From assembly GCA_014529385.2 (NCBI GenBank), contig CM043957.1, forward strand, positions 84,608,381 to 84,672,380: a stretch of 64,000 nt of DNA, written 5' to 3'. Position numbers and translations under genes: made by a program. The stretch is from Adiantum capillus-veneris. Lineage: Eukaryota > Streptophyta > Polypodiopsida > Polypodiales > Pteridaceae. The notes under the pieces are model-generated. The model did no database searches. It had not been told where the DNA came from and saw nothing but the letters and a program-made list of their open reading frames with translations. Every line of letters begins with the position of its first letter. Position 1 is the stretch's first letter. Below, in pieces: positions 44,364 through 56,100 of the stretch.

Positions 44364-44962
44364 TGTGCGCTCCTTGCCGCACTGTCGAAGCAAGGGCCTT
44401 GCCTAACACTGTGTGCGAGCCACAGACGGCTCCAAGCACACAACTAGATTAACTAGTAAGCTCTAAAGAGGGCAATGGTGTGTCACTCACCGCTCTATGC
44501 TTCTGTCGTGGAGGATTCCTCGCCGCGAAGAAGAAGGAGACACCGCTACGTCGTGCTCAACCGCTTCACCGCCGTCGTGCCGCCGCAATGCTCGATCGCA
44601 CTCTCTCTCTTTCTCTCTCTCACATACACACACACACAAGGAGGTGAAGAAGAAGAAGATGGAGATGCAGATGGAGCAAGAGCACTCTTCTATTGCACAA
44701 ATGAGAGAATGAGCGAATTTTAGGTTTAGTTGGCTTTTATATGAGCTCACCCCATTCACACTTGGGTGCCCATGCTTAGCCAACTAATCCCTTGAATGTC
44801 CCAGTTAGAGTGCGCCTCTCATCGGCGATCACTCTTACCCTTTTCCTATTGGACCGACAAGCCCGGTACCTGACTCTACCAAATAAATAATACAATGTCC
44901 ACCGTTGGTTAGAACGTCCGTCTCGTAGGTGATAGGGTGTCCGTGAGCCGTGAGGGTTAACA
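44364..44962 (-). repeat. 3' LTR of the 13.9-kb element
   Basis: 599 bp, TG...CA. It contains TATAAAAG on the minus strand (44734-44741) and a short (CT)n-(CA)n stretch (44601-44638). Confidence 0.92.
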
Positions 44963-44974
44963 TGCCCCCCTTCC
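44963..44974 (-). other. Polypurine tract of the 13.9-kb element
   Basis: Minus strand GGAAGGGGGGCA directly precedes the 3' LTR. Confidence 0.8.
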
Positions 44975-46333
44975 TGATGTAGATTCCGTTCTCAGAAGCT
45001 ATTGAGTTGAAGCTCGTTCGTTGAGGTGGAAGAGCATTTGAGATGAATGTCCTTAGCCTTCTTCAGTCACTGCAAAATCAAACAACATTGGCACAGTAAT
45101 TGCATTCTCATAAGTGATTAAAAAGCATATGCAGTTTTAGGTAGACAAATTGATTGGTAAAAGAATTTCAAACAATTTGTCAGCAATGAACATTAAATTG
45201 CAATGTAATCAAATGCATAAACAGATGTAAAGGTAAAAAATTAAACAAGTCTGGGGTCGCTAATTTGACGGTCGAAAGGCACTAGAGATCGAATATTAAT
45301 ACCATGGGTAAGCTTCTTAATTTTCTGTGGTCAATTAAGTTGTTTAATCGCGAGAGCCAAGTATTCATGTTCGAGGGCTGACTAGAGGCTATATCTAGAA
45401 GACCTTGTAGTTAAGCTACCATAAAAGAAATTTCTCATGAAATCATCGCCTGACTGATTACTTTTTCTTTGACTCCCCAAATTCTTTTCACAGTGATTCA
45501 ATTTTGATGTGTGTGCTTATTTTGTACGCCTTGGGTTTTTTGCTTTTCGAGGAAAAGCGCTCACACTGGGAACCTCTAGGGCTCTAGTACCATAGGCAAT
45601 ACATGTGAGTGAAGTACCAAATCAAGCTGAGATTTCTCTTCCAGCTTAAGATTTTACATTGTGGAACTTTGATTTTTTGTTTGTTCATTTTCAACATTTT
45701 AATTTTGTAACTTTGGGGGGTCATATAACACTGATACACCTCCCAGGCTCATCACACTAGTAAACTCCCTTTATAATACTTAAGCGAAAGGTCAATAGGG
45801 TCAAGCCCACTAGAAAGCCCCAGTACATTTCACACAATGCTGCCTAAATCGGATTAAGAACCTAAGTAACCATTGATTATTAGGAAGGCATTCCCCATGG
45901 TATTAAGAGAAGATCTCTAACACCTAACTTGGTCAAACTAGCTTAGTCGGACTGCTTGATTTTTAAACCTAGACAAGTGATTATGACAAAAAATTACATT
46001 GAATTAAATGTTTGATACTAAGCAAATGCGGTGAATATTAGGCTACCAATCACAATTAAAGCAGACAATCATAGATACAAAAAAGATAAGGGGCAATGCT
46101 AATGGACAAGAAACACCTGTTTGTGTCGATGGTGGCGCTTGATCTGAAGTATGAACGAGAGAAAGGTTCCATGAAGGTCCAAATCCTATCAATAGCAACA
46201 CGCTCCTGTACACACTAGGAAACAAAAGGAATACCTCCAGGAGGCACATTAGTGGGAAAAGGTACCAACACTTATTGAACACAACAAAAAACATAAGGAA
46301 CCCTAACCTAATTATTTGCACTTCCCTAGAGAG
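44975..46333 (-). other. 3' internal region of the 13.9-kb element, largely non-coding
   Basis: AT-rich, no recognised domain. A minus-strand 92-codon frame (46321-46043) with a hydrophobic start ('RLGFLMFFVVFNKCWYLFPL') has no known motif and may be chance. Confidence 0.5.
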
Positions 46334-46792
46334 TCAAGGGAATAGGATATTGTAGAGGTTGGGGGAAAACCCTAAGGCTAAACCCCTATCCTCGTCGTCG
46401 AGATAAACAAAGTCATCATCCATGAGAATATATGTGCCATCCGTGTAGTCCTGTAAATTTTCTTCTTCATCATAGGTGCCCATGTTTACTAAGAAGGTCA
46501 CTAGACGCCTATAGTCATCTTGGTCAAAAGGGTAGGCTGGTGCAATGGGAGAAACGCTCTCTACTAAGTATGGATCAGACGTGGTCAAGAGACGTATTAG
46601 CCATTCTAACTCCTCAAAATTCCTCTCACATGCTAGCGTACCTATCAAATTCCATTCACATGCAAGCACTGGAAAGACCATGTGAAATATTTGTGAAAAG
46701 TAACGAGGATACCTCTCACCCAAGGCAGGAGTGGATGACTCTAGCGTACTAGCCATATCTGTACACGCAAATAGATGATGGTTAGAGTGCAA
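46334..46792 (-). CDS. Unrecognised frame downstream of pol
   Basis: 152 codons, with a plausible start at the internal Met of MASTLESSTPALGERYP. It contains 'FSQIFHMVFPVLACEWNLIG', 'FEELEWLIRLLTTSDPYLVE', 'FDQDDYRRLVTFLVNMGTYD' and an acidic tail. Globular-looking composition, no recognised motif. It lies between the proline-rich frame and the 3' LTR, where Tat-type elements may carry extra frames. It may instead be an exon of a spliced transcript. Confidence 0.4.
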   Translation of the reverse strand: MHSNHHLFACTDMASTLESSTPALGERYPRYFSQIFHMVFPVLACEWNLIGTLACERNFEELEWLIRLLTTSDPYLVESVSPIAPAYPFDQDDYRRLVTFLVNMGTYDEEENLQDYTDGTYILMDDDFVYLDDEDRGLALGFSPNLYNILFP

Positions 46793-47003
46793 ATATTACA
46801 AGGGTCGTGTTCTTGTGCATAATTTGTTTTTATGATTTTGTGTTATGGCTCTTGCTCTTTTACTTTTTTATCTTGTTTTTGTGAGTATAAGGCTTTATAT
46901 ATACATTCCCTAAGATTGGAGATTAAGGGGTTAGGGGGAAAGGTTGAGAGGAAAGTGAGTGAGTGATGATTGTTAGCAAACACTCCCCCCTTCCTTGGGT
47001 AGA

Positions 47004-47813
47004 TCATACCGTTTGAAATGAGCTCGTCACCCTTTGAAACCAATTCTTCCAGTTGGTAATAGGTGAGGATTTTTTCCAGTAGTTTTCTATTACCCTAGGT
47101 GCCTCGTCAAGTTGCAAGGGTGGTAAGGTACTCTCCCAGGATCGAACTTGAAGTGGTTCATCAGGTGATTCTTGAACACTGGGAGGTGTGGATTCTTTTG
47201 TAGCTTCATGGAGGTCCACTACTATAGATGGAGGCTGTGTAGAAGCTTTTACCTCTATGGATGAATTACATGAGGAGCTAGAAGCTTCATGGAACTCCCC
47301 CCTTCCTGAGCTAGGTGGAATAAATTGGTTTTGCCTTGGAGCCCAAACTAGCTCTGGACTAGGTGTGTAGCATTCTGTGATCTTTCCCTTCCCACGGTCT
47401 GCCATTGGCTTTAGCGTTACACTGTTTGACTCATATGGGTTTGTTGTCGATAGAGAAGGACACATTTTACGTTTAGGTATCCAAATTTGCTCATTTCCAT
47501 CATAGTAGCCTTGGGCTTCTAATAGTTGTTTTGGAATCCATCGTGATTTGGTCTTGACTCTCCTAGGGCGTGCTCTTGGTTTTCTAGGGAAATTTTTTCT
47601 TGGAATGGATGGGAGGGTTGAGGTAGTTGAAGGTAAGGCCTTGGGGACCCATTGATATGTACTCTTAGGTCGTGCAGGTTGAGTACTTACAATATTACTG
47701 CTTGCTGCAACTAGAAGTGTTGAAGTGCTAGGTTCATGGGTAGCCGGCAAAGACGAGTTAACCACCTTGGCTTGTGAATGTTGGCTATCCTTCAACTTTG
47801 CTAGAGTTTGCAA
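47004..47813 (-). CDS. Proline/serine-rich frame following second protease domain
   Basis: 269 codons, open further upstream in the same frame ('TPIIQANSPTLQTLAKLKD'). It appears to be the continuation, after a one-base shift, of the pol-linked protease-like domain. Three copies of a '(Q/R)W(V/I)PK' phrase ('TYQWVPKALPST', 'KSRWIPKQLLEA', 'EQIWIPKRKM') and 'LVWAPRQNQFIPP' are spaced through the first 170 residues. The remainder is rich in Pro, Ser and Glu, ending 'WKNWFQRVTSS'. No known function. Confidence 0.45.
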   Translation of the reverse strand: MQTLAKLKDSQHSQAKVVNSSLPATHEPSTSTLLVAASSNIVSTQPARPKSTYQWVPKALPSTTSTLPSIPRKNFPRKPRARPRRVKTKSRWIPKQLLEAQGYYDGNEQIWIPKRKMCPSLSTTNPYESNSVTLKPMADRGKGKITECYTPSPELVWAPRQNQFIPPSSGRGEFHEASSSSCNSSIEVKASTQPPSIVVDLHEATKESTPPSVQESPDEPLQVRSWESTLPPLQLDEAPRVIENYWKKSSPITNWKNWFQRVTSSFQTV

Positions 47814-47824
47814 CGTAGGTGAAT

Positions 47825-48322
47825 TTGCTTGAATGATAGGGGTAAGAGTGGTCGCGTCGTGACACTACCAGTATCCCAATCAATAGTGCATTTGGTTGCC
47901 AACATCCACGTGCGTCCCAGGTTTACGTTGCCTTCCATAGCTCCCGCAGGCATGACTAGAAACCTCTGCACTATGCTTCCATTGTCATAGACAACAGGGG
48001 TCTGAAGGACTCAAAGAATAGCAGTTTTCTTTTTATTAATGCCCTTGACTTGCATCGTAGTCGGGGATAGGGTCGGTTTCCCTAATTGACACCAAACTCC
48101 ATAGGATAACAAATTGTGTTTAGATCCCGTATCTAATAAGGCATTGTATAGTACTTTCCCATAGGGGCTATTTAGCTCAATTGGGTATCGTAGGGGTGGC
48201 TCAGATTCTAATGAGTCTTCATCTGTGTCCTCGAAAAATACTTGCGTGATTCCCAGATTAGCCTCTCGTTGGCGTCTAAGACATTGTTGTGGTTCTCGAG
48301 CCTCAACTCTTGCTTGGATTTT
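47825..48322 (-). pseudogene. Second retropepsin-like domain after integrase
   Basis: In frame with pol after a TAA at 48323-48325. The translation has 'PYGKVLYNALLDTGSKHNLL', with the D-T-G-S catalytic motif at 48122-48133, then 'GVWCQLGKPTLSPTTMQVKG', and 'VNLGRTWMLATKCTIDWDTG'. A DTGS loop, a hydrophobic strand and a (I/L)G-R-T-W-type strand are the retropepsin layout. One further TGA lies at 48011-48013. The upstream linker ('FFEDTDEDSLESEPPLRYPI') is acidic. The element already has a conventional protease at 51920-52891, so this is an additional copy or an unrelated aspartic-protease-like domain. Confidence 0.7.
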
Positions 48323-51217
48323 TTAAAGCTCTGTTGGTTCCTTGGTAGCCTTCTTTTGATGGATGGCTTGCAACTCTTCCTGGCTTAGAGGATCATAATA
48401 TCTTTTGAATTTACTCCCATTAAGGAATCCAATGGTTTCAACTCCATCTAGAGTCTCCACACGAATGGTACCTTGCGGGGTAATTTCACACACTCGATAT
48501 GGTCCCTTACCAGCGTATTTCAATTTCTTCTTTTCATTACGTACCCCGTACATAAGAACTTTATCACCAACCTTGATGTCTTTATCCTTTAAATGGCTAT
48601 CAAACCACTTCTTTCTCCTATCCTTCTACACCAGAGCATTTCGCACAGCTAATTGCCTCTCTTCATCTAGCCTTTCCAGGATATATAATCGCTCCACTAA
48701 GGGGTTACCATCCCAACCTTCTTGAGAAGCTACTCGAAGACTAGGAATGACAAACTCCCATGTCATAATTGCTTCTTGGCCATACACCATCTTAAACGGT
48801 GTGCAATTTATAGAAACTTTATACGCAGTACGATAAGCCCATAAAGCTGATGTAAGCTTTAGGTCCCAATCAGTGCGATGAGCCTCAACTGTCTTTGTCA
48901 AAATGGAGATGAGAGTTTTGTTGGTACTCTCAGCTTGGCCATTTGCTTGGGGATAATAGGGTGTAGACTTGTGGTGAGATATCATGAAGTTTGATGTGAG
49001 TTCTTTTATTACTTCATTTATAAAATGAGTTCCATTGTCACTCACAAGTTCAAAGGGACATCCAAAATGTGTGATAATGTTCTCAAAGAGGAACTTAGCT
49101 GTTGTTTTTGCATCCGGCTTTCGTGTTGCTTTTGCTTCAACCCATTTGGTTACATAGTCGGTAGCCACAATGATATATCGTGATTGCGTGTTACGTGCAG
49201 CCGGACTAATTGGTCCTACAAAGTCTAAGCCCCACTTTTCAAATGGTTGGGTTACCTTGATGGGATGTAGAGGCATCCTACCACTTCTTTGTGGCTTCTT
49301 GAAGTGTTGGCATTCATCACATCCCTTTGCAAAAAGTGATGCATCCTTAAACAGAGTGGGCCACCAATAGCCTGACTGTAAGATCTTTCGAGCAGTCAAC
49401 TTTCCTGAAAAGTGACCACCAGCTACGCCCATGTGTGCCTCTTGTAGAATATATAAATACTCATCCTCGCGAGCACAGCGTCTAAGAACATCATCTTTTC
49501 CTCTCTTATAGAGAGTTCCCGCCAGTAAGCAATAGGGTTCCCATTCCTTGATTAATTTTCGAGCTATATCTTTTCGCAGCTCTTTGGGTGGAAAACCATT
49601 AACTAAGAAGTTAACAATCTTTTCACTCCATTTAGGCATTGTCTCAACAATGAACAAAGGAGTACCAGGCAATTCATCATCAACCCCCGTAGGAGCTTCG
49701 CCATTAGGGATACGAGATAAATGATCCTCCATGACATGTTTCCTCCCAGGCCTCACAACAACGGTGAAGTCAAACTCAAGAAGAATTAACAAACATCGTG
49801 TAATTCGACCTGTGGAACACGGCTTGTTTACCAAATATAGCAATGCTTGATGATCAACATAAAACACAAACTTGGTAGCAAGAAGGTAATAGCAAAATTT
49901 CTTTACTGCGTAAATCATAGCTAGACCTTCGCGCTCTGTAGTAGTGTAGTTCATCTCGGCATCATTTAATTGACGACTTGCAAAGCTAATAGGGTAGTCC
50001 AATTTATGTTCTCCTGGTTGAGTTAGAACACACCCAATAGCAAAATTTGATGCATCAATATGCACATGAAAAGGTACATTCCAATCAGGTGTTCGCAGGA
50101 TTGGAGCACTTGTTAGGGCCTTCTTTAATAACTCATAAGATCAATGACATTCTTCCGTCCAGTGAAACTCGATAAGAAGCTTGTACAATGGACGCGCTAT
50201 CTCGCCAAAGTTTAAAATAAACCTTCGATAATAACCAACATGGCCCATAAATCTTTGAACTCCTTTATAGTTAGTAGGTGGTGGCAAATCGGCAATGGCT
50301 TTAATCTTACTCTCATCTGTGGATATCCCGTTCTTGGACACTATATGCCCTAGAATGACTCCATGATTAACCCAAAATTGGCATTTGAAAGGGTTCAATG
50401 AGATGCGATAAAATCTGCACCTTTCAAATATTTTTCGTAGATATAACAAATGCTTCTCCCAAGAAGAATAAACACAAAGGTCGTTTAGGAAAGCTTCACA
50501 AAACTCCCTTAGAAATTCTTTAAACGCAGTGTTTATTAATCGTTGGAATGTAGCAGGGGCATTTGTTAAGCCAAAAGCCATAACACGAAATGCAAACACT
50601 CCAAACTCTGTGATAAAAGCAGTTTTAGCTTGGTCCTCTAATGCAATTGTGATTTGATTGTAACCAGAGTACCCATCTAAAAAGCTATAAGCTTCCTTGC
50701 CCGCAACTCTTTCAAGCACATGTTCTGAATATGGCAAGGGATAATGATCTCTCCTAGTAGCTGCATTAACTTTCTTGAGGTCCACGCACACTCTTAGTTT
50801 CCCATTCTTTTTTGGCACAATGACTATTGGAGAAACCCATTCTGAGTGCTCAATAGGGTATATGAATCCACATTGGATAAGTTTTTCAATCTCCTCTTGT
50901 ACAATTTTGGCGTACTTAGGATTCATTGGATAGGGTCGTTGCTGGACGGGTTTAACAGTGTTGATCATGGGAATTGTATGTTGCACCACAGAAGGTGGAA
51001 CGCCCTTAATGTCATGATATGTCCAAGCAAAGATATCCTTGTATTCCTTGAGGAGCTCCTTAAGTACAGCCTCTTCAGTTTCGGTAAGGTCTTGAGCAAT
51101 ATAGACTGGTTTAGACTCCTCACCTGGTTCTGCTAATTCTATCTCTTTAACTACCGCTGGACCATCATAGACTCCACTACTTCCATTGGTAGGTATTCGT
51201 TGGGCTTTGGCATACAC
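48323..51217 (-). pseudogene. pol: pol: reverse transcriptase, RNase H, integrase with GPY end
   Basis: One frame with stops at about 50140 (TGA), 48627 (TAG) and 48323 (TAA). RT (51000-50250) has 'SPIVIVPKKNGKLRVCVDLK', 'YSFLDGYSGYNQI' and 'AFRVMAFGLTNAPATFQRL'. At the active site the usual Y-x-D-D reads F-L-N-D (50480-50491), so one catalytic Asp is lost. RNase H (50065-49730) has 'HIDASNFAIGCVLTQ', 'TTTEREGLAMIYAV' and 'FYVDHQALLYLV'. Integrase has an HHCC finger ('HMGVAGGHFSGK', 'CDECQHFKK'), 'LDFVGPISP', 'LVSDNGTHF' and 'PQANGQAESTNK' (D, D, E). 'GKGPYRVCEITPQGTIRVET' closes the domain. Confidence 0.92.
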
Positions 51218-51379
51218 AACCTTTCGCTCCCCCGTGGTATAAGATTTAAAATATTCAGGAGCCGTATGTAAGTCAGTAGGCTCTTGTCCTGACAGAGACC
51301 TTTCTTTTAGTTCTGCCTCCTTTTGTTGTTGAGCTAACTCTCAATTTTGACGTCTTCTTATAGTTCGACTCAATTTTGG

Positions 51380-51874
51380 CTATGTAACCTCCAATTGAGC
51401 AAGGTCAATGGATCGCGGGCTGCACCACATGACACTCTGGAGATGTTCACCCCAATTGTCTACTAGCTTTCGATGAGCATCACATGCCCCTAGATAGCTA
51501 AGCCATTCTGCAGTAGATCTTTCCTTGTTTATCCTAGCTCTCACATTTACTCGATATCGTCGTCTCTTATATGACCTTTGTTTCTTGTTAAGGTTTTGAT
51601 TTTGGTAAATGTTTGAACTTGACTTGCCTGATAGGTCTTCGCTTGTATCTTCTTCACTCTCATATAAATTACCATAGATGGTCGTACTAGGCCTTGAGTG
51701 TTCAGTTTCTATACTTGGTTCACTCGATGTTTCCTCAGGTTCTGAATCCATTTCTCCTTGAGATTCTGTTTCTGATGTGTATTGGCCTGAAGCCTTTGAG
51801 GAATCATCGGTTTCACCCTCAAGTAGGTGTGCCTCTTTCTTATCATCGGATGTTACATGCGCTACACCTAACAT
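51380..51874 (-). CDS. Linker between protease and RT, acidic then basic
   Basis: 164 codons. The N-terminal two thirds is Ser/Glu-rich ('SEPEETSSEPSIETEHS'), then a basic block 'KKQRSYKRRRYRVNVRARIN' and a Trp-containing end ('AEWLSYLGACDAHRKL'). No enzyme motif. Its position between protease and RT suggests part of the polyprotein, separated now by stops. Confidence 0.5.
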   Translation of the reverse strand: MLGVAHVTSDDKKEAHLLEGETDDSSKASGQYTSETESQGEMDSEPEETSSEPSIETEHSRPSTTIYGNLYESEEDTSEDLSGKSSSNIYQNQNLNKKQRSYKRRRYRVNVRARINKERSTAEWLSYLGACDAHRKLVDNWGEHLQSVMWCSPRSIDLAQLEVT

Positions 51875-51919
51875 GTTTACTAGTGCAATGTGTGGTATCT
51901 CTTCCCCATTTGGTGTTAC

Positions 51920-52891
51920 CTAGGTTGTTCCTCTAGCTCCCCATGTATCTATAGTTGCCGCTAGGTGTACCCAATCGACATTGTCTGACTCAGCCATTCC
52001 GGGTAGGATATCCATATAAGGAGAGTTCTCCCCAATATCCGTGTCTTCGTTACATGTGTAACAATACTGTAATGGGGCTAAGTGAATTGTTGTGTCTGAT
52101 CGATTATCAATGATGAATTTATTTCCTAGAGGATGCGTTCGACCACTTAAAAGATCAACTCGAATGACAGAGTCTTGGAACTGTAAGTAGACGTGGTTTT
52201 TGGACCAATCATGCACCATTTTTGCTTCCCTCATGAATGGACGCCCTAAGATCATCTCAAATGACATAGGATGCTTGGAAAAATCCATAACAATGAAAGT
52301 CTGCCTTACCTTGTGTCCCAAGACCTTGATTCTGAGATCCTTTAGCATTCCAATAGGCGTAACAATAGATCCATTAGCCATTTTTACCACTACGCTTGTG
52401 GCTTCAAGGTGAGGTCGCCCCATAGACTCCCAACAACTCTTTGTCACCATGCTGACTCCCGCACCACCGTCAAGGACCCCCTTTACAGTTAATCCTTTAG
52501 TAGTGATTGGTAGACTAGCATTAGATTCATCACCTTCAAAGTATTGCCCCAACTTGTTAACGGGTACTTCAATTACAGATTCATGTCCCGCTAGGTCAGA
52601 TGGTGGTGCTAAATGTTCCTCATCATTCATTACCGAGTCAAGTTTGTTCATATGTGCAAACTGTGGTAATCCGGCCTGTAATTCTCCATTCAGGAAGGCT
52701 CGAAGAGCTGAGACTAGCTCGGGGTCTTTATATAGTTTGGACATGATGGTGGTTCTAACTTCTGAAGACATGAAATCCATCAATTTGGCAACATTTAATG
52801 GCATCTTGTGGGACGTAGGACCCTGACAAGAGAATGATGAAGATGGAATCTCCACTTCCTCAAGGGGGTCGGGCATTCCCTCACCAAACAT
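51920..52891 (-). CDS. Retropepsin-type protease of the 13.9-kb element
   Basis: 323 codons. The core has 'LTVKGVLDGGAGVSMVTKSC' (D-G-G-A in place of the common D-T/S-G-A, a variant seen in plant Ty3 elements), 'VVVKMANGSIVTPIGMLKDL' and 'MSFEMILGRPFM', the ILGR strand. An N-terminal region of about 130 residues (PLNVAKLMDFMSSEVR...) and an acidic C-terminal region surround it. It would cut the polyprotein after assembly. The frame is open throughout. Confidence 0.85.
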   Translation of the reverse strand: MFGEGMPDPLEEVEIPSSSFSCQGPTSHKMPLNVAKLMDFMSSEVRTTIMSKLYKDPELVSALRAFLNGELQAGLPQFAHMNKLDSVMNDEEHLAPPSDLAGHESVIEVPVNKLGQYFEGDESNASLPITTKGLTVKGVLDGGAGVSMVTKSCWESMGRPHLEATSVVVKMANGSIVTPIGMLKDLRIKVLGHKVRQTFIVMDFSKHPMSFEMILGRPFMREAKMVHDWSKNHVYLQFQDSVIRVDLLSGRTHPLGNKFIIDNRSDTTIHLAPLQYCYTCNEDTDIGENSPYMDILPGMAESDNVDWVHLAATIDTWGARGTT

Positions 52892-53199
52892 TCTCTCTAG
52901 TAGGAAAGGTGTGTGTCCACTTTCAGATGTCCTACCCTAACTCTCTTCCCGAATGATACTGGGTATAGCTAACGGCCTGTAGTTCTTGTGAGGTTGAACT
53001 TGTGTGGGAAACACTGTGTCCGACATCTGGATATGTTTGGGTTCAGGTTCTAATTTTCGTTGAGTTTCTTCCACCAAACCCTTCAGTTGTTGGACTCGTT
53101 CAATTTCCAATGTTGGGTTTGGATAGGTTCCAATCTTTCTCTTGCAATCCTCATTTTTTGTCTCTCGTGGCTTATCTTGGGGGTTCGCAACTGGGTGGT

Positions 53200-56100
53200 T
53201 TAACTTTGAATACTCTTTTGGTGTTCGTCGTAATTCCCTCTCGTGATCCTCCTCATGGATTTTTCCTTTGTAGTAACAGTTTTGGTCTCCGTGGTCTCTA
53301 TAGAATCTGAGTCATCCTCAGGGTCGTTCATATACACGAGATCCTCTCCTGTCCCTATGTTAGTCTTTGAACTAGGTTTTGAGCTAGAAGCATTAAGGGA
53401 TTTCTTTCTTCGTGTTTTCTTCTTTCTCGCTCGGCCAATGGATGCAACATCTCTCTCTTTGAGGATGTAATTTTTCTTTTGGAGCATCGACCGTGTGAGT
53501 GCATTCACTGGTGCTATGTTTATAGTTGGTGGTGTCCCATCAACAATCTCTATTATGTTCAATGGTGTGATTTTTGGTGCGTTTGGATTGTTAGGACACT
53601 GTGCGATCAAATGATCTATGCCACAACGATTACAAGTGAGTATTGGCATTGCCAATGCACTCCCTTGACTTGTTTGCATTAGTGCGGCATTCTTTTGCAT
53701 TCTAATGGGGCACTCAGCTACTCGATGTGGTCCACCACATTCGTAGCACTGAAGAGGTGGTCTCTTGGAAAAACTATTAATGTTTTGGCCTCTTGCTGCT
53801 AGCGCAGTAGCTTGATATACCGGTTTGATTTGTCCCCAATGGTCTTCCATACATTACATGGGACACTCCTCAAGCATGTCGACTCCATAGGTGATACTAG
53901 AGTCTATGTCCTCTTCGCAATCTACATAAGTACTAGATGACTCGCAACCTATTTGGTTCATAGGTGTAACTCTTGGATGAGGGGGTTGCGGTCCTAGCAC
54001 TGGAGGTGGCAACGGTGTGGTTTGGACCACATTTTGGGTTCTAGGGACCATGTGCTGTAATGGCAACTGTTGCTCCATGGGTGGGGTAGGCATCAATGCA
54101 GTAACTTGAGGTGAGTCTGCCCAAGCTATAGGCGGTCTATTTTCCATGATGCGTTTAAGCACTAGGCAATCCTTCGCTTGATGGCCATACCTACCACACG
54201 CGTTACAAGTCCCGTTAAACTTTACTCTGAAAGTAGGACATTCACTCGTAGTATGTGGGCCCAAGGAAATTGAGCACCATTGTTGCTCCCTTCTTGGATA
54301 CATATGAGTGTTTTGTGGAGCACGATTACCCCTAAGGCTTTCTTGGATGGCCTTGGTGAGATCTGCCAAAGTCATCTCAGATATCGTTTGCTCTTTCACG
54401 ATTGGCTTTATCTTCATTGGCTCATGCCCTGACGCTTGCGAGCTACTAGACTTTGGCTCAGCGGACACTCTTTCTCCTACAATCATTAAATTATCCTCCA
54501 ATTGGATTGCATTCATGGTGACTGCTTCCCAAGTAGTGATACCTCTAATGACTAGGCCATTATAGATACTTTCATGTCGTAGTCCCCTAATGAATCTATC
54601 GAGCAATTGGTTGTTGTTGAATCGCTCGTTTGGATTGCATCGAGGATTCAAATTCTTTAGGCGACTAATGAAGTCTCTCACGGATTCACCTTCTTCTCGT
54701 TGGGCTTTCTGGAGCTGAGAGGCTACACCCCAAAGTACTCCCTCTCGTATGTATTCTTTTAAGAACAGTCTCCTAAGAGTAGAGTAGATCGTTTTCTCTT
54801 CTTAAAACTCTTAAGGTTCTATACCAATCTCCAGCCTTTCCGCTTAGGGTCAAACTCAAAGCCTTACACTTATGTAACTCATTGTGCTCTTCCAAGGAAT
54901 CGCACACATGTTCAAAGACTTCCATATGCTTTCTAGCATCTCCGTCTCCACTGAATTTCTGTGTGAGCTTAACTACTTGAACTGCCTTGCTCCTAGGCTC
55001 TCTATCAGGTGCACTACGCATGTTTTCCGCAATAGAGCGACCGATAGTTTGAGCAAATGCTGCCAAATCTCCTATTTGAGCAGGTATAATGGGTGTATGT
55101 GCTCCTGGAACTACATGTGAGATGGGAGTTGGCCTTGGCCTTGGCATATGCGCGGCTCTTGGGTCCCATATTTCGTATGGTGGTGTACCAGACGGTGGTG
55201 CAAAGTTTACAGGCGTGGCCCTAGGCATAGGGGGTGCCTGATATGGCATGTTATTATTAAATGGCATGGATCCACTTGTATAAGAGCTTGGATAATGCCA
55301 TTGTGGATTGTAAGCTCTTGGAATAATCGGAGGTGTAGGAGCTACATGAGGCTGAGGTACGACAGGAGCACACGATTGATACATACATGTAGGTATAGTT
55401 GGGGGCACTGTGCTACTAGGCATCGGCGCAGTGTTAACAAATGAACTCCATGGTGTAGTTCTTGTCATGCTCACCACTGGGATATGCATGGTAGCCGTAG
55501 TGTCATTAAGAGAAAGATGAGCTAGATCTGGGAAGGTAAAGCTGTCACTTGTGGGCTCAGATTGTACTGAGGCTCCTGGCGAAACAACATATGGAGGATC
55601 AATGGGGCTCACTGAGGGAGTCTCCATTTGTGATAGGGTTGGTTGGTTGGCCTTTCCCGTATCCAAGAATCTCATTAGGCCTGTTGAAGGCATGTTGATC
55701 CCTGTGTTCTGTCTTTCTAACTCGACAATCCTATGGAGGACATCACAGACTTTCTGTTGTTGCTCATCTATGCTAGTAGCACCCGATGTAGATTGTAGAA
55801 CATCTAACCAACCCACATGATAGGTGTGTCCAGTGTACCGATCAGTTAAAGATTCTGCTTGTAGGTCATACTCCCAATTTTTGTTTAGGAATATCCCATC
55901 TAGGCCTGGCGTGCTGGAGGTTTCCCTCGAAGTGGAAGCATTATTGCTCCCCATCGCTTGCTCCTCCGTGACTGCTACCTTGGGAGCACTCTGTTGCTCG
56001 GCTGGCATGATTGTTGTCATAGGAGCCTTTGCTTTCAGGGCTCGACTTTGTTCTAGCCTTCGTAGGTTCTCAATTTCCCTCTCCCTTGTTGCTTGCATAT

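Noticed and set aside
44475-44783. Frames inside the 600-bp LTRs (also 57729-58107)
   Set aside because: Open by chance in LTR sequence with a microsatellite; they differ between the two LTR copies.
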